A stretch of DNA of 64,000 nt from an uncultured Methylophilaceae bacterium (lineage in GTDB: Bacteria > Pseudomonadota > Gammaproteobacteria > Burkholderiales > Methylophilaceae): positions 1 through 64,000 of the forward strand of contig CAIULB010000021.1 of the NCBI GenBank assembly GCA_903899965.1. The letters are read 5' to 3'. Shown here one piece after another: positions 11,565 through 21,381 of the stretch (within the stretch, counting starts at the first letter, position 1; the number at the start of each line of letters is the position of its first letter). The translations under genes and the position numbers were made by a program. The notes under the pieces are model-generated. The model did no database searches. It worked only from the letters and a program-made list of their open reading frames with translations, and was not told the DNA's origin.

Positions 11565-12493
11565 GTAACACATTTGGAAAAGTAGCGGTTCTATTGGGTG
11601 GAAAGTCAGGCGAGCGTGAAGTTTCGCTCAAGAGCGGCTCAGCCGTTTTAGCCGCTTTGCAAGCGCAAGGAATAGATGCGGAAGCATTTGACCCAGCGAC
11701 TCGCCCATTGCATGACTTAGAACAATTTGACGCGGCTTTTATCTCTCTTCATGGCCGTTTCGGTGAGGACGGCACCATGCAAGGGGCTTTGGAGTTATTT
11801 GGCATTCCATATACAGGCTCTGGCGTTATGGCTTCAGCCATTGGGATGGACAAGTGGCGTACTAAGTTAATTTGGCATGCAGCAGGGGTGACCACGCCGG
11901 CATTTGAAGTGGTGAATATAGATTCTGATTTTGCAGCGATTGAGAAAAAGCTTGGTTTGCCACTGTTTGTAAAACCAGCCAACGAAGGTTCAAGTATTGG
12001 GATTAGCAAGGTGAAAGTGTCGGGTGATTTAAAGGCCGCTTATGAATTGGCGTCTAAATCAGATCCATTAGTGATTGCGGAGCAGTTTGTGGGTGGCGGC
12101 GAATACACCGTAGGTATTTTGGGCGACCAAGTATTGCCAATCGTGCGCATCGTCCCAGCTAATGAATTTTACGATTTTGAAGCAAAGTATTTGCGTGATG
12201 ACACGCAGTATTTATGCCCATGTGGTTTGCCTGCGGAGCAAGAAGCCAAGATACAAGCAGAAGCCTTGCAGGCATTTAAGGCAATTGGCGGCACAGGCTG
12301 GGGTCGTGTAGATTTTTTGATGGATGAAGCCGGTAAACATTACTTTTTAGAAGCGAACACTAGTCCTGGTATGACAGACCACAGTTTGGTACCGATGGCT
12401 GCAAAAGCAGCAGGTATTCCGTTTGCAGATTTAGTAAAACGCATTTTGACTTTGGCGATTAAACAGCACGGAGCTAAAAAACGTGTGGGATAA
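11561..12493 (+). CDS. ddl: D-alanine--D-alanine ligase Ddl (DdlB type)
   Basis: ATP-grasp ligase that makes the D-Ala-D-Ala dipeptide used by MurF. The 310-residue protein shows the N-terminal [13 protein letters not shown] segment, the HGRFGEDG motif, ATP-grasp residues around [16 protein letters not shown], and the metal/ligand segment [14 protein letters not shown]. Its position between murB and ftsQ is the classical ddlB position. The start overlaps the murB stop by four bases, and the 3' end overlaps the GTG start of ftsQ by eleven bases. Confidence 0.96.
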   Translation: MSNTFGKVAVLLGGKSGEREVSLKSGSAVLAALQAQGIDAEAFDPATRPLHDLEQFDAAFISLHGRFGEDGTMQGALELFGIPYTGSGVMASAIGMDKWRTKLIWHAAGVTTPAFEVVNIDSDFAAIEKKLGLPLFVKPANEGSSIGISKVKVSGDLKAAYELASKSDPLVIAEQFVGGGEYTVGILGDQVLPIVRIVPANEFYDFEAKYLRDDTQYLCPCGLPAEQEAKIQAEALQAFKAIGGTGWGRVDFLMDEAGKHYFLEANTSPGMTDHSLVPMAAKAAGIPFADLVKRILTLAIKQHGAKKRVG

Positions 12494-13358
12494 GCCCAAC
12501 ATTTTGAATTGGATTGCAAACGTATTGTTTGCATTTGCATTCATATTGTTTATGTATGGTGCCCTTTTTATTGTGGTGCACTTGCCGATTTTTCCACTCA
12601 ATGAAGTGCGAGTAGAGGGCGAACTAAAACATGTGACGCGTGAGCAAGTGAAATTGATTTCTAGCCGTTACTTGCAAGGTAATTTCTTTACGGTGAATTT
12701 GGTGAAAACACGTGAGGCTTTTGAAAAGTTGCCTTGGGCAAGGACGGTAAGCGTGAGAAGGCGTTGGCCTAATCGTTTAGAAGTGGTGATTGAAGAGCAT
12801 CAAGCTTTGGCGCGTTGGGGAAATATTGCATTGGTAAACACGCACGGTGAATTGTTTCATGCTGCTTCGGATGCTGACTTGCCTGTGTTTTATGGACCAG
12901 GCGATGGCGTAAAAGAGGTAGCGGAGCATTATGCTGAGTTTGGCGAGTTAATTCTGCCAATGAAAATGAAATTAACGGAAGTGACTTTGACGCCAAGACG
13001 CTCTTGGCAGGTAACGACCAATACCGGCATGGTGATTTCACTTGGTCGCGAAAAGATGGATATGCGCCTTGCTCGCTTTATGCAGGTTTATAGCAAAACC
13101 TACGCAGGATTAAAAGGTGATTTGAAATATGTGGATTTACGTTACCCAAGTGGATTTGCAGTAAGAAGTCCAATGGCATTAGCAGCATTTAAGCCCGCGG
13201 CAGTTGCGGTGGAACCGAAAGAGCAAAGCCAAAATCACGTTAAAAATGAGCCTAAAAAAGAGACTGGTAAAAAAGCATCACCTAAAAAAGACCAAGGCAA
13301 GAAAGATATTAAGACGCCTGATGTAAAGAAAATAGAAGTGAAAAAGACTAAGGCCTAG
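12483..13358 (+). CDS. ftsQ: Cell division protein FtsQ with a lysine-rich C-terminal tail
   Basis: Bitopic inner-membrane divisome protein that recruits FtsB/FtsL through its periplasmic part. It starts with GTG inside the end of ddl; no ATG in frame would keep the cytoplasmic tail and membrane helix. The 291 residues comprise a short cytoplasmic segment, one membrane helix (about 10-32), a POTRA domain beginning at [10 protein letters not shown], and the FtsQ beta domain. The last 55 or so residues are an extension that is strongly lysine-rich and apparently disordered, beyond the normal end of the fold. The topology implied by the single helix would put this basic tail in the periplasm. 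Confidence 0.94.
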   Translation: MWDKPNILNWIANVLFAFAFILFMYGALFIVVHLPIFPLNEVRVEGELKHVTREQVKLISSRYLQGNFFTVNLVKTREAFEKLPWARTVSVRRRWPNRLEVVIEEHQALARWGNIALVNTHGELFHAASDADLPVFYGPGDGVKEVAEHYAEFGELILPMKMKLTEVTLTPRRSWQVTTNTGMVISLGREKMDMRLARFMQVYSKTYAGLKGDLKYVDLRYPSGFAVRSPMALAAFKPAAVAVEPKEQSQNHVKNEPKKETGKKASPKKDQGKKDIKTPDVKKIEVKKTKA

Positions 13359-13422
13359 TTTAAGCAAGATTAATCATTAACCAGCATGAATAGAACTGAA
13401 TTAAGAAAAGTGGAGAAATACG

Positions 13423-14661
13423 ATGAGTAGAGCTAAAGAAGAGAAAAACCTCATTATTGGCTTAGATATTGGGACATCAAAAGTGGTCGCAATCGTTGCG
13501 GAACTGATGGCTGATGGAAGTATGAATGTGATTGGCCTTGGGCAACACGTTTCACGCGGCCTGAAAAAAGGTGTAGTGATTAACATCGACTCCACTGTCA
13601 ATGCTATTCAGCGTGCGATTGAAGAGGCTGAGTTGATGGCAGATTGCACGATTAAGAATGTGTTTACAGGCATTGCCGGTAGCCATGTGCAAAGTATTAA
13701 TGCACGCGGCATGGTGAAGATTAAAGATGCTGAAGTGACACAGGCTGACGTGGCAAGGGTGATTGAAACTGCGCAAGCGATTGCTTTGCCTTCAGACCAA
13801 CAAATTCTTCATATTCTGACTCAAGAGTACATCATTGATGGCCAAGAAGATGTGCGAGAGCCACTTGGCATGAGCGGCATGAAGTTAGAAGTAAAAGTCC
13901 ATATCGTGACTGGCGCTGTGGCTGCTGCACAAAACATCGTGAAGAGTATCAAGCGTTGCGGTTTAGAAGTGACGGATTTAATTCTTCAACCGCTAGCTTC
14001 TAGTGAAGCAGTGCTGACTGAAGATGAGAAAGAATTAGGCGTTTGTTTGGTTGATGTCGGTGGCGGTACAACAGATATTGCTGTGTTTAAGCAAGGTGCG
14101 ATTCGTCATACAGCAGTGATCCCTATTGCTGGGGACCAAATCACCAATGACGTTGCGGTGGCATTAAGAACGCCAACGCAATCAGCTGAAGATATCAAGA
14201 TTAAACATGGATGCGCTCTCCGCCAATTGGCAGACCCACGTGAAGTGGTTGAGGTGCAAGGCACGGATGGGCGTGAAGGCCGCCAGCTTTCAGTACAAAC
14301 CTTGGCAGAGGTCATTGAGCCCCGCGTAGTTGAGTTGTATGAGTTTGTATTGGCGGAGTTACGCCGCAGCGGCCTGGAAGAAATGATTGCTTCAGGCATC
14401 GTCATTACTGGCGGTTCAGCAATGATGAAAGGCATGGTCGAGTTGGGTGAGGAGATTTTCCACATGCCAGTTCGCCTAGGTTTGCCAAGATATGTAGGTG
14501 GTTTGTCCGAAGTGGTCAGCAATCCACGCTATGCAACTGGTGTTGGCTTGTTGTTGATTGGTAAGCGTCAAGTCGCACAGCAGATTCAAGTGAGCTTGGA
14601 CGCAAATTCATTCGGTCGGATTCTCGAGCGAATGAAGAGTTGGTTCCAAGGTAATTTTTAG
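13423..14661 (+). CDS. ftsA: Cell division protein FtsA (actin-like Z-ring tether)
   Basis: Actin-fold ATPase that tethers FtsZ filaments to the inner membrane and activates septal synthesis. The 412-residue protein has the N-terminal phosphate loop GLDIGTSKV, the second phosphate motif VDVGGGTTDIAVF, and the adenosine motif around ITGGSAMMKG. A C-terminal amphipathic stretch (ILERMKSWFQGNF) resembles the membrane-targeting helix. A GGAG precedes the ATG. It is separated from ftsQ by 64 bases and from ftsZ by 72 bases, longer gaps than elsewhere in the cluster, so extra promoters could sit here, though I see no convincing one. Confidence 0.97.
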   Translation: MSRAKEEKNLIIGLDIGTSKVVAIVAELMADGSMNVIGLGQHVSRGLKKGVVINIDSTVNAIQRAIEEAELMADCTIKNVFTGIAGSHVQSINARGMVKIKDAEVTQADVARVIETAQAIALPSDQQILHILTQEYIIDGQEDVREPLGMSGMKLEVKVHIVTGAVAAAQNIVKSIKRCGLEVTDLILQPLASSEAVLTEDEKELGVCLVDVGGGTTDIAVFKQGAIRHTAVIPIAGDQITNDVAVALRTPTQSAEDIKIKHGCALRQLADPREVVEVQGTDGREGRQLSVQTLAEVIEPRVVELYEFVLAELRRSGLEEMIASGIVITGGSAMMKGMVELGEEIFHMPVRLGLPRYVGGLSEVVSNPRYATGVGLLLIGKRQVAQQIQVSLDANSFGRILERMKSWFQGNF

Positions 14662-14733
14662 TAGTAAGTAGGTGTAGTAAAAGTAATAAAGGCAGAAGTA
14701 ATTTAGTTTAGGCAGATATCAAGGAGAAATACA

Positions 14734-15912
14734 ATGTTTGAAATTATGGATAACGAAAATCAAGAAGCCGTCATTAAGGTGATTGGTGTTGGTGGTTGCG
14801 GCGGTAACGCTGTCGAGCACATGATTGCGAAAAATGTTGGGGGCGTAGAATTTATTTGCGCTAACACCGACATGCAGGCGCTGAAAAAGAGCCAAGCGAA
14901 GACCGTGCTGCAAATTGGTATGGACATCACGAAAGGCTTAGGTGCTGGGGCTAAACCAGAAATTGGTCGCGAAGCTGCTTTAGAAGACCGTGACCGTATC
15001 GCTGAAGTAATTGATGGCGCTGATATGTTATTCATCACAGCAGGTATGGGTGGTGGTACAGGCACTGGTGCAGCGCCTATTGTTGCTGAAGTTGCTAAAG
15101 AAATGGGTATTTTGACCGTTGCTGTGGTCACTAAACCTTTCGCTTTTGAAGGTAAGCGCGGCAAAGTGGCAACGGATGGTTTGGAAGAACTTTCCAAGCA
15201 CGTCGACTCTCTTATCATTATTCCTAATGACAAATTAATGGAAGTGTTGGGCGACGATGTGACATTTACCGATGCATTTAAAGCAGCGAACGATGTGCTT
15301 CATAACGCAGTTTCAGGTATTGCCGAAATCATTAATTGCCCAGGTTTGGTGAACGTCGACTTTGCTGACGTGCGCACAGTGATGTCTGAAATGGGTATGG
15401 CGATGATGGGTTCTGCAGTAGCAACTGGCCCAGACCGTGCTGTATTAGCGGCTGAACAAGCGGTAGCAAGCCCATTACTTGAAAACGTTAATTTGGCAAA
15501 TGCGCGCGGTGTGTTGGTGAACATTACTGCAAGTCACTCTTTCAAAATGAAAGAGTATTACGATGTGATGAATACAATTCGTTCATTTACTGCGGATGAA
15601 GCAACAGTGATCGTGGGTAATGTGTTTGATGAGAGCATGGGTGATGGCTTGCGTGTAACAATGGTTGCAACAGGCTTGAATGGTGTTGGCGCTCAACAAA
15701 AACCAAAACTAGTCATGGCGACTCCAGTAGTGCGTGATGGTACAACTAACCAACCAATCTACACTGGCGCTGGCAATGTTGGCTACATGGACGATGACGA
15801 GCCTGCTGTTTTTACACAAAATAGCGGTCGTCGTGCCCAAGTGGATGCGATGAAGAAAGATGGGATTGAAGAATATGACATCCCAGCATTTTTACGTAAA
15901 CAAGCAGATTAA
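14734..15912 (+). CDS. ftsZ: Cell division tubulin homologue FtsZ
   Basis: GTPase that polymerises into the cytokinetic Z-ring. The 392-residue protein carries the tubulin signature GGGTGTGAAP, the N-terminal GVGGCGGNAV loop and the T7-type NVDFADVRTVM catalytic loop. A variable linker is followed by the conserved C-terminal peptide YDIPAFLRKQAD, which binds FtsA, ZapD and SlmA; genes for all three are in this window. A strong AAGGAG lies seven bases before the ATG. Length and motifs are complete. Confidence 0.98.
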   Translation: MFEIMDNENQEAVIKVIGVGGCGGNAVEHMIAKNVGGVEFICANTDMQALKKSQAKTVLQIGMDITKGLGAGAKPEIGREAALEDRDRIAEVIDGADMLFITAGMGGGTGTGAAPIVAEVAKEMGILTVAVVTKPFAFEGKRGKVATDGLEELSKHVDSLIIIPNDKLMEVLGDDVTFTDAFKAANDVLHNAVSGIAEIINCPGLVNVDFADVRTVMSEMGMAMMGSAVATGPDRAVLAAEQAVASPLLENVNLANARGVLVNITASHSFKMKEYYDVMNTIRSFTADEATVIVGNVFDESMGDGLRVTMVATGLNGVGAQQKPKLVMATPVVRDGTTNQPIYTGAGNVGYMDDDEPAVFTQNSGRRAQVDAMKKDGIEEYDIPAFLRKQAD

Positions 15913-16099
15913 TTTAGTTGATTAATCTAACAGTTTAATCACTGGCCCAGCTTTAGGAATTGCGCTCGTTAATGAGTGAGCGCGGCAATTATGCTATGCT
16001 TTTAGTAGGACAGTTAGTCTTTATTGAGTTGGTTTTTTTGTTAATAAACCATAAAAACGATTTTTTAGGTTTGATTAAGGTGAAATTAGAAAAGTAAAT
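15913..16099. other. ftsZ-lpxC intergenic region with a hairpin
   Basis: This 187-base gap separates ftsZ from lpxC and holds no gene. A GC-rich inverted repeat lies at about 15958-15990: arms GCGCTC and GAGCGC around a ten-base loop, with outer AATT arms after a three-base bulge. It lacks an immediate T-run, so it may be a weak or factor-assisted terminator or an RNA stability element. AT-rich, promoter-like sequence (for example TATGCT at 15995-16000) follows, but no convincing -35 is visible. Confidence 0.35.
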
Positions 16100-17029
16100 A
16101 TGCTGAAACAACGCACCCTTAAAAAATCAATTAGTGCCACTGGTGTAGGCTTGCATACAGGCGATAAGGTCAAAATGACTTTACGTCCTGCAGCGCCTGA
16201 TACTGGTATTGTTTTTCGCCGTGTCGATCTGCCCGACTCAGCAGAAATCAAAGTGCAACCTCAATATGTATGCGATACCCGGATGTGTTCAGCCTTGGAA
16301 CACGAAGGAGTGCGCGTTGCCACTGTCGAGCATTTAATGTCCGCGCTAGCTGGGCTAGGGATTGATAATATTTACGTTGAGTTGTCCGCCGGTGAAGTGC
16401 CCATTATGGATGGTAGCTCAGGCCCATTCGTATTTTTACTTCAGCAAGCGGGAATTATTGAACAAGCCGCAGCCAAGAAATTTATTCGCATCAAAAAAAC
16501 TATTGAAGTTCGCGATGGGGATAAGTGGGTGCGCTTTGATCCATATTTTGGGTTTAAAGTTGATTTCACTATTGATTTTGCTCATCCTGTTTTTGAACAC
16601 ACAGGCAACAATGTAAAAATTGATTTTGCCGACAACTCCTATATTAAAGAAGTGAGTCGTGCACGTACTTTCGGGTTTATGCATGAAGTGGAAGCCTTAC
16701 GCTCTATGGGTTTGGCGCGTGGTGGTAGTTTAGATAACGCGATTGTTTTGGATGAGTATCGCATTTTGAATCACGATGGTTTGCGTTATGAGGACGAATT
16801 CGTCAAACACAAAACTTTAGACGCAATTGGCGATTTGTACGTGCTTGGTCACCCACTGTTGTGCGCTTTCACAGCGCATAAATCTGGTCATGCGCTCAAT
16901 AATCAATTGTTACGTACATTGTTGGCTGATGCTGATGCTTGGGAATATGCAACTTTCGAAAAAGCGGAAGAAGCACCAAGTGGATTTCAGGCTCCAATGA
17001 TGGCGACACCCACTTTGCAGTACATTTAA
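16100..17029 (+). CDS. lpxC: UDP-3-O-acyl-N-acetylglucosamine deacetylase LpxC
   Basis: Zinc deacetylase that catalyses the first committed step of lipid A synthesis, so the organism makes lipopolysaccharide. The 309-residue protein begins [20 protein letters not shown] as the family does. It shows the zinc-ligand regions [15 protein letters not shown] and HKTLDAIGD (His, Asp), and ends near a second catalytic histidine region (HKSGHALNN). It closes the dcw cluster, its usual place in beta- and gammaproteobacteria. In many relatives secA and a DUF721 gene follow closely; here they lie about 17 kb downstream. Confidence 0.97.
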   Translation: MLKQRTLKKSISATGVGLHTGDKVKMTLRPAAPDTGIVFRRVDLPDSAEIKVQPQYVCDTRMCSALEHEGVRVATVEHLMSALAGLGIDNIYVELSAGEVPIMDGSSGPFVFLLQQAGIIEQAAAKKFIRIKKTIEVRDGDKWVRFDPYFGFKVDFTIDFAHPVFEHTGNNVKIDFADNSYIKEVSRARTFGFMHEVEALRSMGLARGGSLDNAIVLDEYRILNHDGLRYEDEFVKHKTLDAIGDLYVLGHPLLCAFTAHKSGHALNNQLLRTLLADADAWEYATFEKAEEAPSGFQAPMMATPTLQYI

Positions 17030-17042
17030 GAGGGTCTCTTTT

Positions 17043-17201
17043 ATGGCGCGCATTCTACTTTTATTACTGATTATTGTTTTTGTGATTTGTTATGGCGCTT
17101 ACTTGATCAAAGGCGATAAACGCTACCTTAGACTTTTGGGTCAGATCATCAAATACGCACTTATCGCGGTTGGTTTGTTTTTTATCGTTAAGTTCATCTA
17201 A
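17043..17201 (+). CDS. Small hydrophobic two-helix membrane protein (52 aa)
   Basis: A 53-codon frame opens with ATG 13 bases after lpxC, preceded by a GAGGGT-like ribosome site. The product starts MARILLLLLIIVFVIC, a first hydrophobic helix. A short polar, basic loop containing KGDKRYLRL follows, then a second hydrophobic helix ending FFIVKFI. No codon or motif marks a known family that I recognise. The ribosome site, the clean hydrophobic-basic-hydrophobic pattern and the tight spacing behind lpxC support a real gene, probably an inner-membrane protein co-transcribed with lpxC. Function unknown. Confidence 0.7.
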   Translation: MARILLLLLIIVFVICYGAYLIKGDKRYLRLLGQIIKYALIAVGLFFIVKFI

Positions 17202-17257
17202 AGCATTTCAGCTCTATCTTTCTTAGTTGGTATTTTTAGGTCATTGTTTAAACATAC

Positions 17258-19195
17258 ATGAAACACTGGACCCTCATATTTAGTTTAGTTCTATTTTGCG
17301 TTAGCCCAGCCTGGGGTCTGAGTGCGGATCAAACATTCGCTCACGCTCAAAACGCCTACCAATCTAAAAATGTCAAAGTGCTTGCAGAAGATGCAAGTCA
17401 GTTACATGCCCAAAACTATATCCTGGCACCCTATGCGGATTACTGGCTCATGTTAATTACATTGAGCACCAGTGATAAAGCCGTGGTGCGTGAGTTTTTA
17501 TCTCAATATGCTGATTATCCTTTTGCTGACCGTGTGCGAGGCGAGTGGCTTAAGAGTTTAGGAAAGCGACAAGATTGGGATACTTTCTTCGACGAGCTGG
17601 CTAGTTTTAAGCGTGAGGATTTAGCGGTGAGTTGTTACGTACTGGAAGGACGTGTCAAAAAGGGCGATGCCATTGCGCTGACAGAGGGGAAAGCCTTATG
17701 GATGAGCACTTTAGAACAGCCAGCGAATTGCGAAAACTTATATGATTTGATGCAAACATCCAAGGTGCTGACACAGGATGATATTTGGGCTCGCTTTAGA
17801 TTGGCGATGCAAGAAGGTAAAGTTGCTTTAGCAAAAACGATCATTCAGCGCGAAACAATTATTTCGAAGGCTGAATTAAAACTCATTGATACGGTGTACC
17901 AAAATCCACAAGCCGCATTAGAAAAGAAAAATATCCCCTTTAAAAGCCACTTGGGCCGTGCGCTAAATTTGTATGCCATTGATAAGTTGGCACGCAAAAA
18001 GCTTGATGATGGTCTTAATACATGGGCTAAACTGATGTCCCAGTTTGAAGCGGACGAACAAGTGTATATGTGGGGCCGTTTGGCAATGCAAGCCGCGCGT
18101 CGTCATGATGAACAAGCTTTAAGTCTCTATGCAAAGCTGAAAAATAGTGAACTAGATCAAGATGAAATTGCTTGGAAGGTCCGTGCCGCTTTGCTGGAAA
18201 GGAACTGGGCCTTGGTCTTGGCGACCATTGATGATATGCAAGCGAATCAACAAGAAGAACAGCCTTGGCTTTATTGGAAAGGGCGTGCTTATAAAGCGCA
18301 AAATGCAATTCCAAAAGCCAATTCAATCTTTTTGCCGCTCTCTCGTGAACACACGTTTTACGGTTTACTTGCAAGAGATGAGCTGGGTGATGTGATGGCT
18401 GGAGCATCAATTAATTATGTGCCTTCGGATGCTGAAGTGCAGGCTGTAAAAAACCAACCTGCCATTCAAAGGGCTTTAGAACTGCAACGCCTAGATATGC
18501 GTTGGGAAAGTCGTGCGGAATGGGCTTGGGCGACTAAAGATTATGACGATAAGCAAATGTTGGCCGCGGCTGAGTTGGCCATACGTCAATCTTGGTATGA
18601 TCTGGCTATTAGCACCTCTGAAAAAACCAAGTTTGTACATAATTTTGTTTTGCGTTACCCCGCGCCATATCGTGAAACAGTGCAGGCTTTCTCTAAAGCT
18701 AATGGCTTAGATGAGGCTTGGGTGTATGGTTTAACTCGCCAAGAAAGCCGTTTTGTGAGTTATGCAAAATCTGGCGTTGGTGCGTCTGGCTTGATGCAGG
18801 TGATGCCAGCAACAGCGGCATGGATAGCTAAAAAAACAGGGTTTAGCGAGTATCGGCAGAACATGATTCACCAAACAGAAACTAATGTGAAGTTGGGCAC
18901 TTATTATTTGCGTTACACCTTGGATTTGATGAGTGGACAAGCCGCGATGGCTACAGCAGCCTATAATGCTGGGCCTGGCAATGCGCGGCATTGGGCGCCC
19001 AAAAAGCCAATGGAAGGTGCGATTTATGCGGAAACTATTCCTATTTTAGAAACGCGTCAGTATGTACAAAAAGTCATGGCTAACACCTGTTTCTATTCCA
19101 ATAGTTTAGGAACCAAATCGGTGAGTCTGAAACAAAGACTAGGCTTGATTATTGGCGATGGAAATGCAAACGCCAGTGATGAAAGCGATAATTAA
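17258..19195 (+). CDS. slt: Soluble-type lytic transglycosylase (Slt70-like)
   Basis: Periplasmic murein hydrolase that cleaves glycan strands with formation of 1,6-anhydro-MurNAc. The 645-residue protein has a signal peptide (cleavage probable after SPAWG, about residue 20) and a long helical superhelix domain typical of Slt70. The C-terminal SLT/lysozyme-like domain contains the catalytic glutamate in LTRQESRF, then GASGLMQVMPATA and the AYNAGPGN motif. Length matches the Slt70 family. It lies in the cell-wall part of the window, 31 bases ahead of the next gene. Confidence 0.94.
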   Translation: MKHWTLIFSLVLFCVSPAWGLSADQTFAHAQNAYQSKNVKVLAEDASQLHAQNYILAPYADYWLMLITLSTSDKAVVREFLSQYADYPFADRVRGEWLKSLGKRQDWDTFFDELASFKREDLAVSCYVLEGRVKKGDAIALTEGKALWMSTLEQPANCENLYDLMQTSKVLTQDDIWARFRLAMQEGKVALAKTIIQRETIISKAELKLIDTVYQNPQAALEKKNIPFKSHLGRALNLYAIDKLARKKLDDGLNTWAKLMSQFEADEQVYMWGRLAMQAARRHDEQALSLYAKLKNSELDQDEIAWKVRAALLERNWALVLATIDDMQANQQEEQPWLYWKGRAYKAQNAIPKANSIFLPLSREHTFYGLLARDELGDVMAGASINYVPSDAEVQAVKNQPAIQRALELQRLDMRWESRAEWAWATKDYDDKQMLAAAELAIRQSWYDLAISTSEKTKFVHNFVLRYPAPYRETVQAFSKANGLDEAWVYGLTRQESRFVSYAKSGVGASGLMQVMPATAAWIAKKTGFSEYRQNMIHQTETNVKLGTYYLRYTLDLMSGQAAMATAAYNAGPGNARHWAPKKPMEGAIYAETIPILETRQYVQKVMANTCFYSNSLGTKSVSLKQRLGLIIGDGNANASDESDN

Positions 19196-19225
19196 CAAAC
19201 AATTCAAAATGAAAGTAGTAAAAGC

Positions 19226-20167
19226 ATGAAGCAAGTATGTGTGTTGGGCGGATCAGGGTTTGTTGGCAGTGCGATTGTTCGCCAGCTAAGCTTGGCTGGC
19301 TATGGTGTTAAAGTGCTTACGCGCCGACGCGAGGCCAGCAAACACCTCATTTTGTTATCTAACGTCGATGTGATTGAGTGCGACGTCATGGATGATGCAG
19401 CACTGTCTAAAGTGCTTAAAGGCGTGGATGCCGTGATTAATCTGATAGGCATATTGAACAATAGCAAAAAAGCTAGCTTCAATGCCATGCATGCAGAACT
19501 ACCAGCACGTTTAGCCAAGTTATGCGTCAAATTAGGCATTAAAAGATTAGTTCATATGAGTGCCTTGCAAGCCTCTCAGCAAGCGCCAAGTGCTTATTTG
19601 AAATCAAAAGCCGAAGGCGAAAGCGCTGTGCTACGCGCAAATAAAAATCTCGATGTCACTGTATTTAGACCATCGATTATTTTTGGTCGTGGGGATGGAT
19701 TTATTAATTTATTTGCGACACTTGTGAAGCTCCTGCCAGTGATTCTGCTTGCAAAACCAAATGCTAAATTCCAACCGATTTATGTTGAAGACGTTGCGCA
19801 GGCTTTTGTGTCGTCCTTAGACAATGTCGACACTTATGGAAAAGCCTTTGATTTAGGCGGCCCTAAAGTCTACACATTGCGCCAATTGGTGGCTTATGTG
19901 GCAGACACCTTGGGTAAGAAGCGCCCGATTATTGGTCTTAATAATATGCTTTCTTATCTGCAAGCTTTTGCAATGGAGTTGTTGCCTGTGAAGCTAATGA
20001 CAAGAGATAACGTGCGTTCTATGGAGGTTGATAGTGTTTGTGTCACAAGCTTTCCTGCGTTCTTAGATTTTCACCCTGTGGCGCTTGAAACAATCGTTCC
20101 AGATTATTTAAGCGAAGATAACCCACGCAATGCGTACAACCGATTCCGCGCTGGGGCTGGCAGATAA
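19226..20167 (+). CDS. NAD(P)-binding epimerase-like protein (complex I NDUFA9-like SDR family)
   Basis: Extended short-chain dehydrogenase/reductase-fold protein of 313 residues. The N-terminal nucleotide loop is GGSGFVG (8-14), followed by a SDR-like INLIGIL strand, and a later FRPSIIFGRGDGF segment typical of NAD-dependent epimerase-like and NDUFA9-like proteins. The YxxxK catalytic pair appears as YLKSK. The substrate is not known and I would not assign a sugar epimerase activity. It sits directly before cca, with one base between its stop and the cca ATG. Confidence 0.8.
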   Translation: MKQVCVLGGSGFVGSAIVRQLSLAGYGVKVLTRRREASKHLILLSNVDVIECDVMDDAALSKVLKGVDAVINLIGILNNSKKASFNAMHAELPARLAKLCVKLGIKRLVHMSALQASQQAPSAYLKSKAEGESAVLRANKNLDVTVFRPSIIFGRGDGFINLFATLVKLLPVILLAKPNAKFQPIYVEDVAQAFVSSLDNVDTYGKAFDLGGPKVYTLRQLVAYVADTLGKKRPIIGLNNMLSYLQAFAMELLPVKLMTRDNVRSMEVDSVCVTSFPAFLDFHPVALETIVPDYLSEDNPRNAYNRFRAGAGR

Positions 20168-20168
20168 G

Positions 20169-21377
20169 ATGCAAGTCTTCTGCGTGGGTGGCGCTGTGCG
20201 TGATGAGTTACTTGGGCTCGTCGTCAAAGACCGCGATTTTGTGGTGGTTGGAAGCACCCCTGCTGAAATGGAGGGCTTGGGTTATAAAGCCGTTGGTAAA
20301 GACTTTCCAGTGTTTTTACATCCCCAAACCCATGAAGAATACGCGCTAGCCAGAACCGAGCGTAAGACTGCTAAAGGCTATAAAGGATTTCAAGTCCATG
20401 CTGACCCAGATGTCACGCTCGAGCAAGATTTGGCGCGGCGCGATTTAACCATTAATGCTATTGCTAAAGACGATACGGGCAAATTGATAGACCCTTATCA
20501 TGGCTTGAATGATTTAAAACATAAAATGCTTAGGCATGTCAGTCCAGCCTTCAGTGAAGATCCTGTACGTATATTAAGAGCAGCCCGCTTTGCAGCCCGC
20601 TTTACAGATTTTTCAGTGGCGCCTGAAACCTTGGCGCTCATGCGTGACATGGTTGAGAATGGTGAGGTAGATGCGCTAGTGCCAGAAAGAGTTTGGCAGG
20701 AACTTGCAAAAGGGTTGATGGAGGCTCGGCCAAGCCGTATGTTTGAAGTGTTGCGTGATTGTGGTGCGTTACAAAAAATCATGCCCGAGCTAGATAAGCT
20801 TTGGGGTGTGCCTCAGCCTGAAATGTACCATCCTGAGATTGATACAGGCGTGCACATCATGATGGTGATTGATTACGCCGCAAAATCTAACTACTCATTA
20901 CCGATACGCTTTGCAGCGCTTACACATGATTTAGGTAAGGGAACGACGCCGAAAGATATGTGGCCTAGGCACACAGGACATGAGGTTCGGAGCGTCAGTC
21001 TTTTGCAAGACGTGAGCAAAAGATTGCGTGTGCCAAATGAATGTAAAGAGCTCGCGCAAATTGTTGCGAAGTTTCATGGCAAAGTGCATCAGGTTTCTCA
21101 AATGCGTGCAGATACTGCATTGCAATTCTTGATTGATACCGATGCGATTCGTCAACCCCAACGTTTTAAAGATTTTTTATCGGCTTGCGAATGTGATTCG
21201 CGCGGAAGAACCGGGTTTGAAACGGCGGAGTGTCCAGAGGCGAAGGTGCTAATTCGCTTGCTAGACGCCGTTTTGGCGGTAGATGCTGGCGCAGTTGCAA
21301 AACTACATACTGCGCCAGAGGCGATTAAACAGGCGGTGTTTGAAGCTCGTTTAGCCGCGGTCAAACAAGTTTTTTAG
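20169..21377 (+). CDS. cca: CCA-adding tRNA nucleotidyltransferase with HD domain
   Basis: Adds or repairs the 3'-CCA end of tRNAs. An in-frame ATG at 20130 lies inside the upstream gene. The ATG at 20169 is preferred because class II CCA enzymes begin directly with the nucleotidyltransferase loop, here MQVFCVGGAVRDELLG. The 402-residue protein has the RDRDF-like KDRDFVVV metal site and the RRDLTINAIA motif. A C-terminal HD phosphohydrolase domain (THDLGKGTTP and surrounding histidines) makes it the long multifunctional form found in many beta- and gammaproteobacteria. It converges on slmA with only four bases between the stops. Confidence 0.95.
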   Translation: MQVFCVGGAVRDELLGLVVKDRDFVVVGSTPAEMEGLGYKAVGKDFPVFLHPQTHEEYALARTERKTAKGYKGFQVHADPDVTLEQDLARRDLTINAIAKDDTGKLIDPYHGLNDLKHKMLRHVSPAFSEDPVRILRAARFAARFTDFSVAPETLALMRDMVENGEVDALVPERVWQELAKGLMEARPSRMFEVLRDCGALQKIMPELDKLWGVPQPEMYHPEIDTGVHIMMVIDYAAKSNYSLPIRFAALTHDLGKGTTPKDMWPRHTGHEVRSVSLLQDVSKRLRVPNECKELAQIVAKFHGKVHQVSQMRADTALQFLIDTDAIRQPQRFKDFLSACECDSRGRTGFETAECPEAKVLIRLLDAVLAVDAGAVAKLHTAPEAIKQAVFEARLAAVKQVF

Positions 21378-21381
21378 GGGA

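Noticed and set aside
14760-15233. Antisense frame of 157 codons inside ftsZ
   Set aside because: Low-complexity Pro/Ser/Ala/Ile product opposite a conserved gene; no start context.
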